From positions 248,001 to 312,000 of the forward strand of contig NZ_SPQZ01000002.1 of NCBI RefSeq assembly GCF_004570845.1: a stretch of 64,000 bases of DNA, given 5' to 3'. The stretch is from Orlajensenia leifsoniae (GTDB taxonomy: Bacteria; Actinomycetota; Actinomycetes; Actinomycetales; Microbacteriaceae). The position numbers and the translations under genes are program-made. How positions within the stretch are numbered: the first letter of the stretch is position 1; each line of letters opens with the position of its first letter. Of the stretch, positions 54,668 to 64,000 are shown piece by piece. The notes beneath the pieces are model-generated. The model had not been told where the DNA came from and ran no database searches. It saw only the letters and a list, made by a program, of their open reading frames with translations.

Positions 54668-57331
54668 ATGCAGACTGCAGACATCCGCCGGCGCTGGCTC
54701 GAGTTCTTCGCTGAGCGCGGCCACACCGTCGTGCCATCAGCGTCGCTCGTCAGCGACGACCCCACCCTCATGTTCACGGTCGCGGGCATGGTGCCCTTCG
54801 TGCCGTACCTCACCGGAGTGGTCCCGTCGCCGTACCCGCGCGCCACGAGCGTGCAGAAGTGCATCCGCACCAGCGACATCGAGGAGGTCGGCCGCACGCC
54901 GCGGCACGGCACCTTCTTCCAGATGAACGGCAACTTCTCGTTCGGCGACTACTTCAAGGAAGGCGCCATCACGTACGCGTGGGAGCTGCTGACCTCCTCG
55001 GAGGCCGACGGCGGCTACGGTTTCGACCCGAAGGACCTCTGGGTCACGGTCTACAAGGACGACGACGAGGCCATCTCGATCTGGAAGCGCGTCGCCGGCC
55101 TGCCCGACGAGCGCATCCAGCGCCTCGACAAGGACACCAACTACTGGTCGACCGGCGTTCCCGGACCGGCGGGTCCCTGCTCCGAGATCTTCTTCGACCG
55201 CGGCCCCGCCTACGGCATCGACGGCGGACCGGCGACGGACGACGACAGGTACGTCGAGATCTGGAACCTCGTCTTCATGCAGTACCTCATCGACGACGTG
55301 CGCTCGAAGTACGACTTCCGCATCGTCGGCGAGCTGCCGAAGAAGAACATCGACACCGGCATGGGCCTGGAGCGCGTCGCGTTCATCAAGCAGGGCGTCG
55401 ACAACATGTACGAGATCGACCAGGTGCGGCCTGTGCTCGATCGCGCCGCCGAGCTCTCCGGTCGCCGCTACGGCGCTGACCACGAGGACGACGTGCGCAT
55501 GCGCGTCATCGCCGACCACGTGCGCTCGTCCCTCATGCTCATGAGCGACGGCGTCGCACCGTCGAACGAGGGCCGGGGCTACATCCTGCGCCGTCTCATG
55601 CGCCGCACGGTGCGCGCGATGCGCCTGCTCGGCGTCGACACCGCCACCTTCGGCGAGCTGTTCCCGGCGTCGCGCGATGCCATGAAGGCGGCGTACCCCG
55701 AGGTCGCGACCGACTTCTCGCGGATCGCCCAGCTCGCGAACGCCGAGGAGGAGACCTTCCTCCGTACCCTCACCGCCGGAACCAGCATCCTCGACCTGGC
55801 CGTGGCCAAGACGAAGACCGAGAAGGCCGCCGCGCTCCCCGGTGACACCGCGTTCCTGCTGCACGACACCTACGGCTTCCCCATCGAGCTCACCCTAGAG
55901 ATGGCGGACGAGGCGGGCCTCACCGTGGATCGCACGGCGTTCGACGAGCTCATGCTCGCGCAGCGCACCCGTGCCAAGGCCGACGCGCGTTCGAAGAAGT
56001 CGGTGCTCGCCGACCTCACCGTCTACAGCCCGTTCCGCGCCCTGGGCGAGACCGTGTTCACGGGCTACACGGAGCTGCAGACGGAGTCGCGTGTGCTCGG
56101 CATCATCGTCGACGGAGAGTCCGTCGCGAAGGCGACGGAGGGGCAGACCGCCGAGGTCATCCTCGCCGAGACGTCGCTCTACGCCGAGTCGGGCGGTCAG
56201 TCGGCGGATGCCGGCCTCATCGTCGGTGCCGGCTTCGAGCTCGAGGTGCTCGACGTGCAGAAGCCCGTCAAGGGCCTCATCAGCCACACCGTGCGGGTCA
56301 GCGTCGGCGAGGTGGGGGTCGACGCCGTCGCCACCAGCGTCGTCGACGAGGACTACCGCCGCGGCGCCCGCCAGGCGCACTCCGGAACGCACATCATCCA
56401 TGCGGCGCTGCGCCAGGTGCTCGGCCCGACAGCGCACCAGTCGGGATCGTTCAACAAGGCCGGCTACCTGCGCCTGGACTTCGGCTGGAACAAGGCCCTC
56501 TCAGCTGAGACCCGCAGCGAGATCGAGGAGATCTCGAACAACGCCATCCGCGACAACCTCGAGGTGACGACGCGCGAGATGAGCGTCGACGAGGCCAAGG
56601 CGCTCGGCGCGATGGCCCTGTTCGGCGAGAAGTACGGCGACACCGTGCGGATGGTCGACATCGGCGGACCGTGGTCGCGAGAGCTGTGTGCGGGCACTCA
56701 CGTCTCGACGAGTTCCGAGATCGGCATGATCAACCTGGTCAGCGAGTCGAGCGTCGGTTCGACGAACCGCCGGGTCGAGTCCCTCGTGGGCCTCGAGGCC
56801 TTCAAGGACCTCGCGGCCGAGCGCGCGATCGTCTCCGAGCTCACCACCAACCTGAAGACGCCGCGCGAGAAGATCCCCGAGCGCATCGCCGAGCTGCTGG
56901 CCAACCTCAAGGCGGCCGAGAAGAAGATCGCGGCCTTCGAGGCGCGCGCCCTCAGCGATCGCGTTCCCGCCCTGGTGCAGAACGCGACCACCGTCGGCGA
57001 CGTCACCGTCGTCGCCGAGCACGTCGGGAACCTCGCGTCGAGCGACGACCTGCGCGCGCTGGTGACCGCGGCGCGCGAGCGTCTCGGCAGTGCGGCATCC
57101 GTCGTCGCCCTGACGGCAGTGGTGAACGAGAAGCCTGCGGTGATCGTGGCGACCAACCCGGCAGCCCGCGACGCCGGCCTCGGCGCCGGCGCCATCGTGC
57201 GCGCCATGGCCGGTGCGCTCGGCGGTCGCGGTGGCGGCAAGGACGACCTCGCCCAGGGCGGTGGCACCGACGCCTCGGCCGTTCCCGCGGCTCTCGACGC
57301 CGCTCGGGACGCCGTTCGGGCCATCCGGTAG
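54668..57331 (+). CDS. alaS: Alanyl-tRNA synthetase
   Basis: A 887-residue class II synthetase of normal length. MQTADIRRRWLEFFAERGHTVVPSASLV starts it; KCIRTSDIEEVG and GNFSFGDYFKEGAI are motif regions; the editing domain has SGTHIIHAALRQVLGP and the zinc motif RELCAGTHV. A C-terminal C-Ala domain ends with a Gly-rich GGRGGGKDDLAQGGG. It is five bases upstream of ruvX and probably cotranscribed with it. Confidence 0.97.
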   Translation: MQTADIRRRWLEFFAERGHTVVPSASLVSDDPTLMFTVAGMVPFVPYLTGVVPSPYPRATSVQKCIRTSDIEEVGRTPRHGTFFQMNGNFSFGDYFKEGAITYAWELLTSSEADGGYGFDPKDLWVTVYKDDDEAISIWKRVAGLPDERIQRLDKDTNYWSTGVPGPAGPCSEIFFDRGPAYGIDGGPATDDDRYVEIWNLVFMQYLIDDVRSKYDFRIVGELPKKNIDTGMGLERVAFIKQGVDNMYEIDQVRPVLDRAAELSGRRYGADHEDDVRMRVIADHVRSSLMLMSDGVAPSNEGRGYILRRLMRRTVRAMRLLGVDTATFGELFPASRDAMKAAYPEVATDFSRIAQLANAEEETFLRTLTAGTSILDLAVAKTKTEKAAALPGDTAFLLHDTYGFPIELTLEMADEAGLTVDRTAFDELMLAQRTRAKADARSKKSVLADLTVYSPFRALGETVFTGYTELQTESRVLGIIVDGESVAKATEGQTAEVILAETSLYAESGGQSADAGLIVGAGFELEVLDVQKPVKGLISHTVRVSVGEVGVDAVATSVVDEDYRRGARQAHSGTHIIHAALRQVLGPTAHQSGSFNKAGYLRLDFGWNKALSAETRSEIEEISNNAIRDNLEVTTREMSVDEAKALGAMALFGEKYGDTVRMVDIGGPWSRELCAGTHVSTSSEIGMINLVSESSVGSTNRRVESLVGLEAFKDLAAERAIVSELTTNLKTPREKIPERIAELLANLKAAEKKIAAFEARALSDRVPALVQNATTVGDVTVVAEHVGNLASSDDLRALVTAARERLGSAASVVALTAVVNEKPAVIVATNPAARDAGLGAGAIVRAMAGALGGRGGGKDDLAQGGGTDASAVPAALDAARDAVRAIR

Positions 57332-57336
57332 TCCTC

Positions 57337-57810
57337 GTGCGGACCGGAGTGCGGCTCGGCGTCGATGTGGGGAAGGTGCGCATCGGCGTCGCCCGCTCTG
57401 ACCTGCACGGCATGCTCGCGACCCCCGTCGAGACCGTCCAGCGCGACGTGACGGGCGGGGGAGCGGACATCGCCCGCCTGGTGGCGCTCCGCGACGAGCT
57501 CGACGCCTTCGAGGTGATCGTGGGGCTGCCGCTGGCGATGTCGGGCGGTCACACGGCCTCGACGGCCGATGCCCTTGGTTTCGCCCGAGCGCTGCAGGCC
57601 GCCGTCGACGTGCCCGTCCGCATGGTCGACGAGAGGCTCAGCACGGTGTCGGCGCAGTCGGCCCTGCGATCGTCGGGTCGCGGCTCGCGGACGCAGCGTC
57701 CGGTGATCGACCAGGTCGCCGCCGTTATCATTGTGCAACATGCGCTCGACAGCGAGCGCGGCACCGGTCAGCCTCCCGGCACCGTCGTCTCCTCCGTCGA
57801 AGGATCCTGA
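57337..57810 (+). CDS. ruvX: YqgF/RuvX family putative Holliday junction resolvase
   Basis: A 157-residue RNase H-fold protein. RLGVDVGKVRIGVARSD holds the first acidic site, IVGLPLAMSGGHT and VRMVDERLSTVSAQ the other conserved parts. The family is essential in E. coli and linked to 16S rRNA processing as well as junction resolution. GTG 57337 lies five bases past the alaS stop. The frame open to 56671 is a shadow of alaS. Confidence 0.92.
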   Translation: MRTGVRLGVDVGKVRIGVARSDLHGMLATPVETVQRDVTGGGADIARLVALRDELDAFEVIVGLPLAMSGGHTASTADALGFARALQAAVDVPVRMVDERLSTVSAQSALRSSGRGSRTQRPVIDQVAAVIIVQHALDSERGTGQPPGTVVSSVEGS

Positions 57811-57814
57811 AGAC

Positions 57815-59257
57815 TTGTCGAATGACACCCCCGTCCCGCCGGACGGAGATCGTGGCCCGCGCGATGACGCGCAGGACCCAGCGGCCCCCAGTGATGGCGG
57901 CCTGAGCTGGAACGACCTCCTCGCCGGACGCACCCCGGCGGCCGGGAATCCCGTCTCGCCCGATCCCGCCATGCAGGATCCCGCCGTGCAGGTTCCCGCC
58001 GCCCAAGAACCCCCTGCGCAGCCGCAGTCGCGTCGCGAGGCCAGGGAGGCTGCTGCGGTCGCCGCCGCTGCGCCCGAGGTCCCGCCGACCCCGCCCGTGC
58101 AACCCACCGGGCCCGTGGCCCTGCAGCCGGCCGGCAGCTCGCGCTCGCAGCGCAGGTCGCAGCGCACCGAGGTCTACCCCGAGCGGGAGAAGAGCGGTCG
58201 CGGTCGCGGCGCTGCCATCGGCTGCCTCGTGATCGTCCTGGTGCTGGTCGGAGCCGCCGTCGGCGGGTGGTTCGCCCTGCAGGGCCCCATCCAGTCCTTC
58301 ATCGCGTCGACCCAGCCGCCGGCCGACTACAAGGGCGACGGAACCGGCGACGTGAACTTCGTCATCAAGGACGGCGACATCGGGGCCGACATCGCGCAGA
58401 ACCTGCACTCCGAGGGCATCACGGCGTCGTTCGGGGCGTTCTACGACCTCCTGCTGAAGCAGAGTCCGGCGCCCGTCTTCCAGCCGGGTGCCTATGCCAT
58501 GCACGAGAAGATGAGCGCCGCATCCGCACTCACGGCGCTGGAGGACCCGGCTAACAGGCTCGAGAACACCGTCGTCATCCCCGAGGGCACAGCGGCCGTC
58601 GACGTCTACTCGCTGATCAGCGAGGGCACGGACCTCCCGCTCGAGGATGTCGAGGCCGCCGCGAAGGACGTCGCGTCGTTCGGTCTGCCGGCCGAGGCGA
58701 AGACGCTCGAGGGCTTCCTGTTCCCGGCCACCTACACCTTCGATCCCGGGGTGACGGCACCCGAGGTGCTGACGACCATGGTCGAGCGCTCGTTCCAGGC
58801 ACTCGATGAGGCAGGTGTGGCCCCGGACAAGCGCTGGGACACCATCCGCCTCGCCTCGTTGGTGCAGAAGGAGGCCGGCCTGCGCGACGACTACTACAAG
58901 GTCTCGAGAGTCTTCCTCAACAGGCTCGAGCAGGGCTGGAAGCTGCAGTCGGATGCGACGGTCGCCTACGGCACCGGCAACACGCACGTGGTGACGACGA
59001 CGGATGCCGAGCGCGCCGACGAGGGCAATCTCTACAACACCTACGTCTACGACGGACTGCCCATCGGCCCGATCTCGAACCCGGGCGATCTCGCCATCGA
59101 TGCTGCACTGCATCCGGCCGACGGACCGTGGATGTTCTTCGTGACCTGGAACCTCGACACCGGGGAGACCATCTTCTCGGAGACCGCGGACGAGCACGAT
59201 GCCGCCGTCGCCAAGTGGCTGGCGTGGATGGACGAGCACCCGGAGTACGGTGGCTGA
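57815..59257 (+). CDS. mltG: Endolytic murein transglycosylase MltG
   Basis: A 480-residue inner-membrane enzyme that cuts nascent peptidoglycan glycan strands. A long Pro/Ala-rich cytosolic start (about 130 residues) leads to one helix (IGCLVIVLVLVGAAVGGWF) and the YceG domain: FLFPATYTFDPGVTAPEVL, catalytic Glu in LASLVQKEAGLRDDYYKVSRVF, and LYNTYVYDGLPIGPISNPG. TTG 57815 is chosen, four bases past the ruvX stop with AAGGA before it; 57731 would overlap ruvX. The stop overlaps aroE. Confidence 0.92.
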   Translation: MSNDTPVPPDGDRGPRDDAQDPAAPSDGGLSWNDLLAGRTPAAGNPVSPDPAMQDPAVQVPAAQEPPAQPQSRREAREAAAVAAAAPEVPPTPPVQPTGPVALQPAGSSRSQRRSQRTEVYPEREKSGRGRGAAIGCLVIVLVLVGAAVGGWFALQGPIQSFIASTQPPADYKGDGTGDVNFVIKDGDIGADIAQNLHSEGITASFGAFYDLLLKQSPAPVFQPGAYAMHEKMSAASALTALEDPANRLENTVVIPEGTAAVDVYSLISEGTDLPLEDVEAAAKDVASFGLPAEAKTLEGFLFPATYTFDPGVTAPEVLTTMVERSFQALDEAGVAPDKRWDTIRLASLVQKEAGLRDDYYKVSRVFLNRLEQGWKLQSDATVAYGTGNTHVVTTTDAERADEGNLYNTYVYDGLPIGPISNPGDLAIDAALHPADGPWMFFVTWNLDTGETIFSETADEHDAAVAKWLAWMDEHPEYGG

Positions 59258-60095
59258 CGCGGTGGTGCCCGTGGGTGACCGACTCGCCGTTCTCGGTTCC
59301 CCCATCGCCCACTCCAAGTCGCCGGCGCTGCACGCGGCGGCCTATGCGGCGCTCGGCCTGGACTGGAGCTACGAGCGCCACGAGGTCGACGCCGACGGCC
59401 TCGAGGCCTTCCTCGGCGGTTCGGGCGGTGCGTGGCGCGGATTCTCGCTCACCATGCCGCTGAAGGCCAGGGCGCTGAGCCGTGCCGACGAGCTCGACAT
59501 GATCGCCGAGCAGACCGGCGCCGTCAACACGCTGGTGTTCGGTGCCGACGGTCGCAGCACCGGTTTCAACACGGATGTCGCAGGCCTGGTGGCCGCGATC
59601 GCCGAAGCCGGCGTGCACTCGGCGCGGCACGTCGTCATCCTCGGCGCCGGAGCCACGGCGTCATCGGCCATCGTCGCCGCGGCAGACCTGGGGGCCGAAC
59701 ACGTGCACCTCGCCGTGCGCAACCCCGCACGCGGCCACGAGCTCGACGGCCTCAGCGCATCGCTCGGTCTCACGCACGCCGTAAGCACCTTCGACGAGCT
59801 CGACGACGTCGCCGGCGAGCTCGTCATCTCGACGCTGCCCGGGGGGACCGTCCTGGAGACCGGGATCCCACTGGCCCTGCAGCGCGACGCCCTGCTGTTC
59901 GACGTGGCCTACGACCCGTGGCCGAGCGCACTGGCGATGAGCTGGCTGAAGCGCGGCGGACGGGTGGCCTCCGGGACCGGGATGCTGCTGCACCAGGCAC
60001 TCGTGCAGGTGCGCATCTTCGTGTCGGGCGACCCCCTCGTCCCGCTTCCCGACGAGGCGGCCGTGCTCGCCGCGATGCGGGCCGCGATCTCCTGA
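59250..60095 (+). CDS. aroE: Shikimate dehydrogenase
   Basis: A 281-residue NADPH enzyme reducing 3-dehydroshikimate. The substrate loop [34 protein letters not shown] and AVNTLVF are followed by the Rossmann motif [16 protein letters not shown] and the C-terminal [16 protein letters not shown] 59250 overlaps the mltG stop by eight bases; a GGAG lies four bases upstream. MltG-AroE linkage is common in Gram-positives. Confidence 0.94.
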   Translation: MADAVVPVGDRLAVLGSPIAHSKSPALHAAAYAALGLDWSYERHEVDADGLEAFLGGSGGAWRGFSLTMPLKARALSRADELDMIAEQTGAVNTLVFGADGRSTGFNTDVAGLVAAIAEAGVHSARHVVILGAGATASSAIVAAADLGAEHVHLAVRNPARGHELDGLSASLGLTHAVSTFDELDDVAGELVISTLPGGTVLETGIPLALQRDALLFDVAYDPWPSALAMSWLKRGGRVASGTGMLLHQALVQVRIFVSGDPLVPLPDEAAVLAAMRAAIS

Positions 60096-60160
60096 CCTCC
60101 CGCCTCGGGCGCGGACGTCACACGGTCGGGCGCCGAGTCGCCCTGTGGAAAGATGGATCC

Positions 60161-61354
60161 ATGCTTCGTTGGTTGACTGCGGGTGAGTCTCACGGCCCCG
60201 AACTCATCGCCCTGCTCGAGGGTCTTCCCGCCGGCGTGCCCGTTTCCCTCGACACCGTGCGCGCCGATCTCGCACGCCGCAAGCTCGGCTACGGGCGCGG
60301 CGCCCGCATGAAGTTCGAGCAGGACGAGCTCACGATCTCGGGCGGCGTGCGCCACGGCCTCTCGCTCGGCAGCCCCATCGCCCTCCGCATCGGTAACACC
60401 GAGTGGCCGAAGTGGTCAGAGGTCATGAGCCCCGAGCCGATCGACGCTGCATCCCTCGGGCGCGGTCGCGGAGCGCCTCTCACCCGTCCGCGTCCAGGCC
60501 ACGCCGACCTCGTGGGCATGCAGAAGTACGGCTTCGACGAGGCCCGGCCCGTCCTCGAGCGCGCGAGCGCACGCGAGACCGCCGCCCGCGTCGCGCTGGG
60601 AGCCGTCGCCCGGTCCTTCCTCGCCGAGCTCGGCATCACCCTCGTCGCGCACACCATCGCCATCGGTCCCGTGCGCGTTCCCGAGGGCACGGCGTTGCCG
60701 CATCCGGACGATGTCGACGCCCTCGATGCCGACCCGCTGCGCTGTTTCGACGCCGCCACCAGCGCCCTCATGGTCGCCGAGGTCGATGCCGCCCACAAAG
60801 ACGGCGACACCCTCGGTGGCGTGGTCGAGGTGCTCGCGTACGGCGTTCCGCCGGGCCTCGGCTCCTACGTGCACTGGGACCGCCGACTCGACTCCCAGCT
60901 CGCGGCCGCCCTCATGGGCATCCAGGCGATCAAGGGCGTCGAGGTCGGCGACGGATTCCTCACCACGACCCGCCGCGGCTCGGAGGCCCACGATGAGCTC
61001 GTGATGAGCGACGGCGCCATCGACCGCGAGAGCGACAAGGCCGGCGGCACCGAGGGCGGCATGTCCACGGGCACCGTGCTGCGCGTGCGCGCCGGCATGA
61101 AGCCGATCGCGACAGTGCCGCACGCCCTGCGCACTGTCGACGTGGCGTCGGGCGAGGCGGCTGCAGCACACCACCAGCGTTCGGACGTGTGCGCGGTTCC
61201 CGCCGCCGGCGTCGTCGCCGAGGCCATGGTCGCGCTCGTGCTGGCGAACTCGGTGCTGGAGAAGTTCGGCGGCGACTCGCTGCCCGAGACCAGGCGCAAC
61301 CTCGAGTCGTACCTCGCCGCGATGCCGGCGAACCTCACGACCTCGCGACGATGA
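60161..61354 (+). CDS. aroC: Chorismate synthase
   Basis: A 397-residue FMN-dependent enzyme making chorismate from EPSP. Diagnostic stretches are [70 protein letters not shown] and [22 protein letters not shown] 60161 gives the usual N-terminus. The stop overlaps the aroK ATG (ATGA). Confidence 0.97.
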   Translation: MLRWLTAGESHGPELIALLEGLPAGVPVSLDTVRADLARRKLGYGRGARMKFEQDELTISGGVRHGLSLGSPIALRIGNTEWPKWSEVMSPEPIDAASLGRGRGAPLTRPRPGHADLVGMQKYGFDEARPVLERASARETAARVALGAVARSFLAELGITLVAHTIAIGPVRVPEGTALPHPDDVDALDADPLRCFDAATSALMVAEVDAAHKDGDTLGGVVEVLAYGVPPGLGSYVHWDRRLDSQLAAALMGIQAIKGVEVGDGFLTTTRRGSEAHDELVMSDGAIDRESDKAGGTEGGMSTGTVLRVRAGMKPIATVPHALRTVDVASGEAAAAHHQRSDVCAVPAAGVVAEAMVALVLANSVLEKFGGDSLPETRRNLESYLAAMPANLTTSRR

Positions 61355-61860
61355 CGCTCGACTCCCGACTGCCCGTCGTCTTCATCGGACCGATGGGCTC
61401 CGGCAAGTCGCGGATCGGCCGCAAGGTGGCCGCAGCCATCGGGGTCCCGTTCATCGACACCGACAGCGTCGTGGTCGCCGGCCACGGTGCCATCAGCGAC
61501 ATCTTCGAGCGCGACGGCGAGCAGCGGTTCCGGGAGCTCGAGCGGCAGGCCGTGTCCGAGTCCCTCGCGGAGCAGGCCGTGGTCTCGCTCGGCGGGGGAG
61601 CAGTGCTCGACCCGCGGACGCAGGACGACCTGCGCGGTGCGACCGTCGTGCTGCTCACAGTGACGAGCGCAGCCGTGGCCAAGCGCATCCAGGGCGGAAA
61701 GCGTCCCCTCGTCGCCGACGGGGGCATCACCGCGTGGGAACGCATCCTCGAGGAACGGCGACCGATCTACGAGGATCTGGCCGCGGCGACCTTCGACACC
61801 TCGACGGGCTCGCTCACCGAGCTCGCCGACGACATCGTGACCTGGCTGAAAGAGGGATAA
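61351..61860 (+). CDS. aroK: Shikimate kinase
   Basis: A 169-residue P-loop kinase. Walker A is [15 protein letters not shown]; the substrate region IDTDSVV and [22 protein letters not shown] and the lid RPLVADGG (shikimate and ATP contacts) are all present. It overlaps aroC by four bases and abuts aroB without a gap. Confidence 0.96.
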   Translation: MTLDSRLPVVFIGPMGSGKSRIGRKVAAAIGVPFIDTDSVVVAGHGAISDIFERDGEQRFRELERQAVSESLAEQAVVSLGGGAVLDPRTQDDLRGATVVLLTVTSAAVAKRIQGGKRPLVADGGITAWERILEERRPIYEDLAAATFDTSTGSLTELADDIVTWLKEG

Positions 61861-62934
<1,074 letters not shown>

Positions 62935-62945
62935 GCTGACCTCTC

Positions 62946-63395
62946 ATGACGACGATCCTCGTGCTCAACGGCCCCAATCTCGGTCGGCTCGGCTCCCGTG
63001 AACCCGAGGTGTACGGTTCGGCGAACCTCGAGGACCTGAGGAGCGCCATCACGCAGCAGGTGACGGATGCCGCCTCCGAGACAACGGTCGAGCTGCGTCA
63101 GACCGACGACGAGTCCGAGCTCGTGCGCTGGCTGCACGGCGCCGTCGACTCCGGCTCACCCGTCGTGCTGAATCCCGCCGCCTTCACCCACTACAGCTAC
63201 GCCCTGCGCGACGCCGCCGCCCTCGTCACCGGCGCCGGACTGCCGCTGATCGAGGTGCACATCACCAACCCGCACGCGCGCGAGAGCTTCCGTCACTCGA
63301 GTGTCATCAGCGGGGTGGCATCCGGGGTCATCGCGGGCTTCGGATTCGACTCCTACAGGCTGGCCGTCGACCAGATTCTCCGTTCGCAGGCGTGA
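62946..63395 (+). CDS. aroQ: Type II 3-dehydroquinate dehydratase
   Basis: A 149-residue enzyme of the dodecameric type II family. LVLNGPNLGRLGSREPEVYG with the catalytic Tyr, LNPAAFTHYSYALRDA, and EVHITNPHARESFRHSSV with the catalytic His are clear. It follows aroB with an 11-base gap and precedes efp. Confidence 0.96.
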   Translation: MTTILVLNGPNLGRLGSREPEVYGSANLEDLRSAITQQVTDAASETTVELRQTDDESELVRWLHGAVDSGSPVVLNPAAFTHYSYALRDAAALVTGAGLPLIEVHITNPHARESFRHSSVISGVASGVIAGFGFDSYRLAVDQILRSQA

Positions 63396-63400
63396 GAGTC

Positions 63401-63406
63401 TAAACT
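63401..63406 (+). promoter_or_regulatory. -10 element of efp
   Basis: TAAACT about 71 bases before the efp ATG. A GCGCGT-T-ACGCGC palindrome (63421-63433) lies in the leader. Confidence 0.5.
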
Positions 63407-63476
63407 TCTCTGATGGCCCAGCGCGTTACGCGCCGTCGGCCGCGCAACTTCCCCAACTGAAACGGATCACTTTCGC

Positions 63477-64000
63477 ATGGCATCTACCGCTGACATCAAG
63501 AACGGCGTCGTCCTCTCGATCGACGGGCAGCTCTGGAGCGTGATCGAGTTCCAGCACGTGAAGCCCGGCAAGGGTGGTGCCTTCGTGCGCACCAAGCTGA
63601 AGAACGTCGTCACGGGCAAGGTCGTCGACCGCACCTACAACGCCGGCGCGAAGATCGAGATCGAGAACGTCGACCGTCGTGACTTCACCTACCTGTACGC
63701 CGATGGCGACGGATTCGTGTTCATGGACACCGCCGACTACGACCAGATCACCGTCACCGACACCGTCGTCGGCGACGCGAAGAACTTCATGCTCGAGAAC
63801 CAGGCCGTGACCGTGGCGCTGAACAACGGCAACCCGCTCTACGTCGAGCTCCCGGCATCCGTGGTGCTCGAGATCACCTACACCGAGCCGGGCCTGCAGG
63901 GCGACCGCTCCACCGGTGGCACGAAGCCCGCCACAGTCGAGACCGGCTACGAGATCCAGGTTCCGCTGTTCCTCGAGACCGGCACCAAGGTCAAGGTCGA
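63477..64000 (+). CDS. efp: Elongation factor P, 3'-truncated by window edge
   Basis: EF-P relieves ribosome stalling at polyproline. The first 174 residues are visible of about 187. The KOW-like domain has [31 protein letters not shown]; the Lys in PGKGGAF is the tip residue modified in some bacteria. [14 protein letters not shown] and the C-terminal OB domain follow. The ATG lies in GCATGG, with a weak ribosome site. Confidence 0.96.
   Translation, partial: MASTADIKNGVVLSIDGQLWSVIEFQHVKPGKGGAFVRTKLKNVVTGKVVDRTYNAGAKIEIENVDRRDFTYLYADGDGFVFMDTADYDQITVTDTVVGDAKNFMLENQAVTVALNNGNPLYVELPASVVLEITYTEPGLQGDRSTGGTKPATVETGYEIQVPLFLETGTKVKV

Overview
The window is chromosomal DNA from a high-GC actinobacterium, most probably of the family Microbacteriaceae. 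The call rests on several signs: GC-biased third positions, a DUF3000 gene beside an HRDC ribonuclease D, a CtpE-like P-type ATPase, a GlnR-type box before amt, the actinobacterial order alaS-ruvX-mltG-aroE-aroC-aroK-aroB-aroQ-efp, and several genes that look leaderless. The genus cannot be fixed from this sequence. There is no insertion sequence, prophage, plasmid function, rRNA operon or CRISPR array.

Layout. 0-7 kb: the 3' part of aconitase, a stand-alone LysR-type HTH protein, dxs, a MerR regulator overlapping an aldo/keto reductase, and an orphan DarT-like ADP-ribosyltransferase. 7-18 kb: fatty-acid beta-oxidation (thiolase plus FadB-like protein), ribonuclease D with DUF3000, an alpha/beta hydrolase, a rhodanese-SufE pair, zapE, and amt behind a GlnR-type operator. 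18-30 kb is the most accessory part: an orphan MazF-fold protein, an HtrA protease, an unknown protein, a lipoprotein, four tRNA genes (Val-CAC, Gly-GCC, Cys-GCA, Val-GAC), a GH38 alpha-mannosidase with a GPH sugar symporter, a secreted PKD metallophosphoesterase and a secreted Ig-like protein.

30-41 kb: a CtpE-like ATPase translationally coupled to a PAP2/diacylglycerol-kinase fusion, thrS with a HIT hydrolase, pyridoxal kinase opposite pdxST, and DUF1697. 40-49 kb: yebC-ruvC-ruvA-ruvB, yajC-secD-secF and the bifunctional (p)ppGpp enzyme. 49-57 kb: an AbiEi-like protein antisense to the end of rel, a DUF349 protein, a membrane cyclophilin, rarA, rpsD behind a structured leader, two small membrane proteins and alaS. 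57-64 kb: ruvX, mltG, the shikimate genes aroE-C-K-B-Q, and the 5' part of efp. This last stretch reads as one transcription unit with overlaps or gaps of a few bases, apart from short gaps before aroC and aroQ.

Most of the window is housekeeping, and I found no complete new multi-gene system. The most interesting signals are an over-used GGATGC/GCATCC motif that seems to override codon preference and twice forms perfect palindromes, a GlnR-type operator before amt, a textbook MerR promoter on a leaderless regulator, a set of leaderless genes with a constant -10 to start distance, two orphan toxin-fold enzymes, a structured leader before rpsD, and a long perfect intergenic inverted repeat after aconitase.
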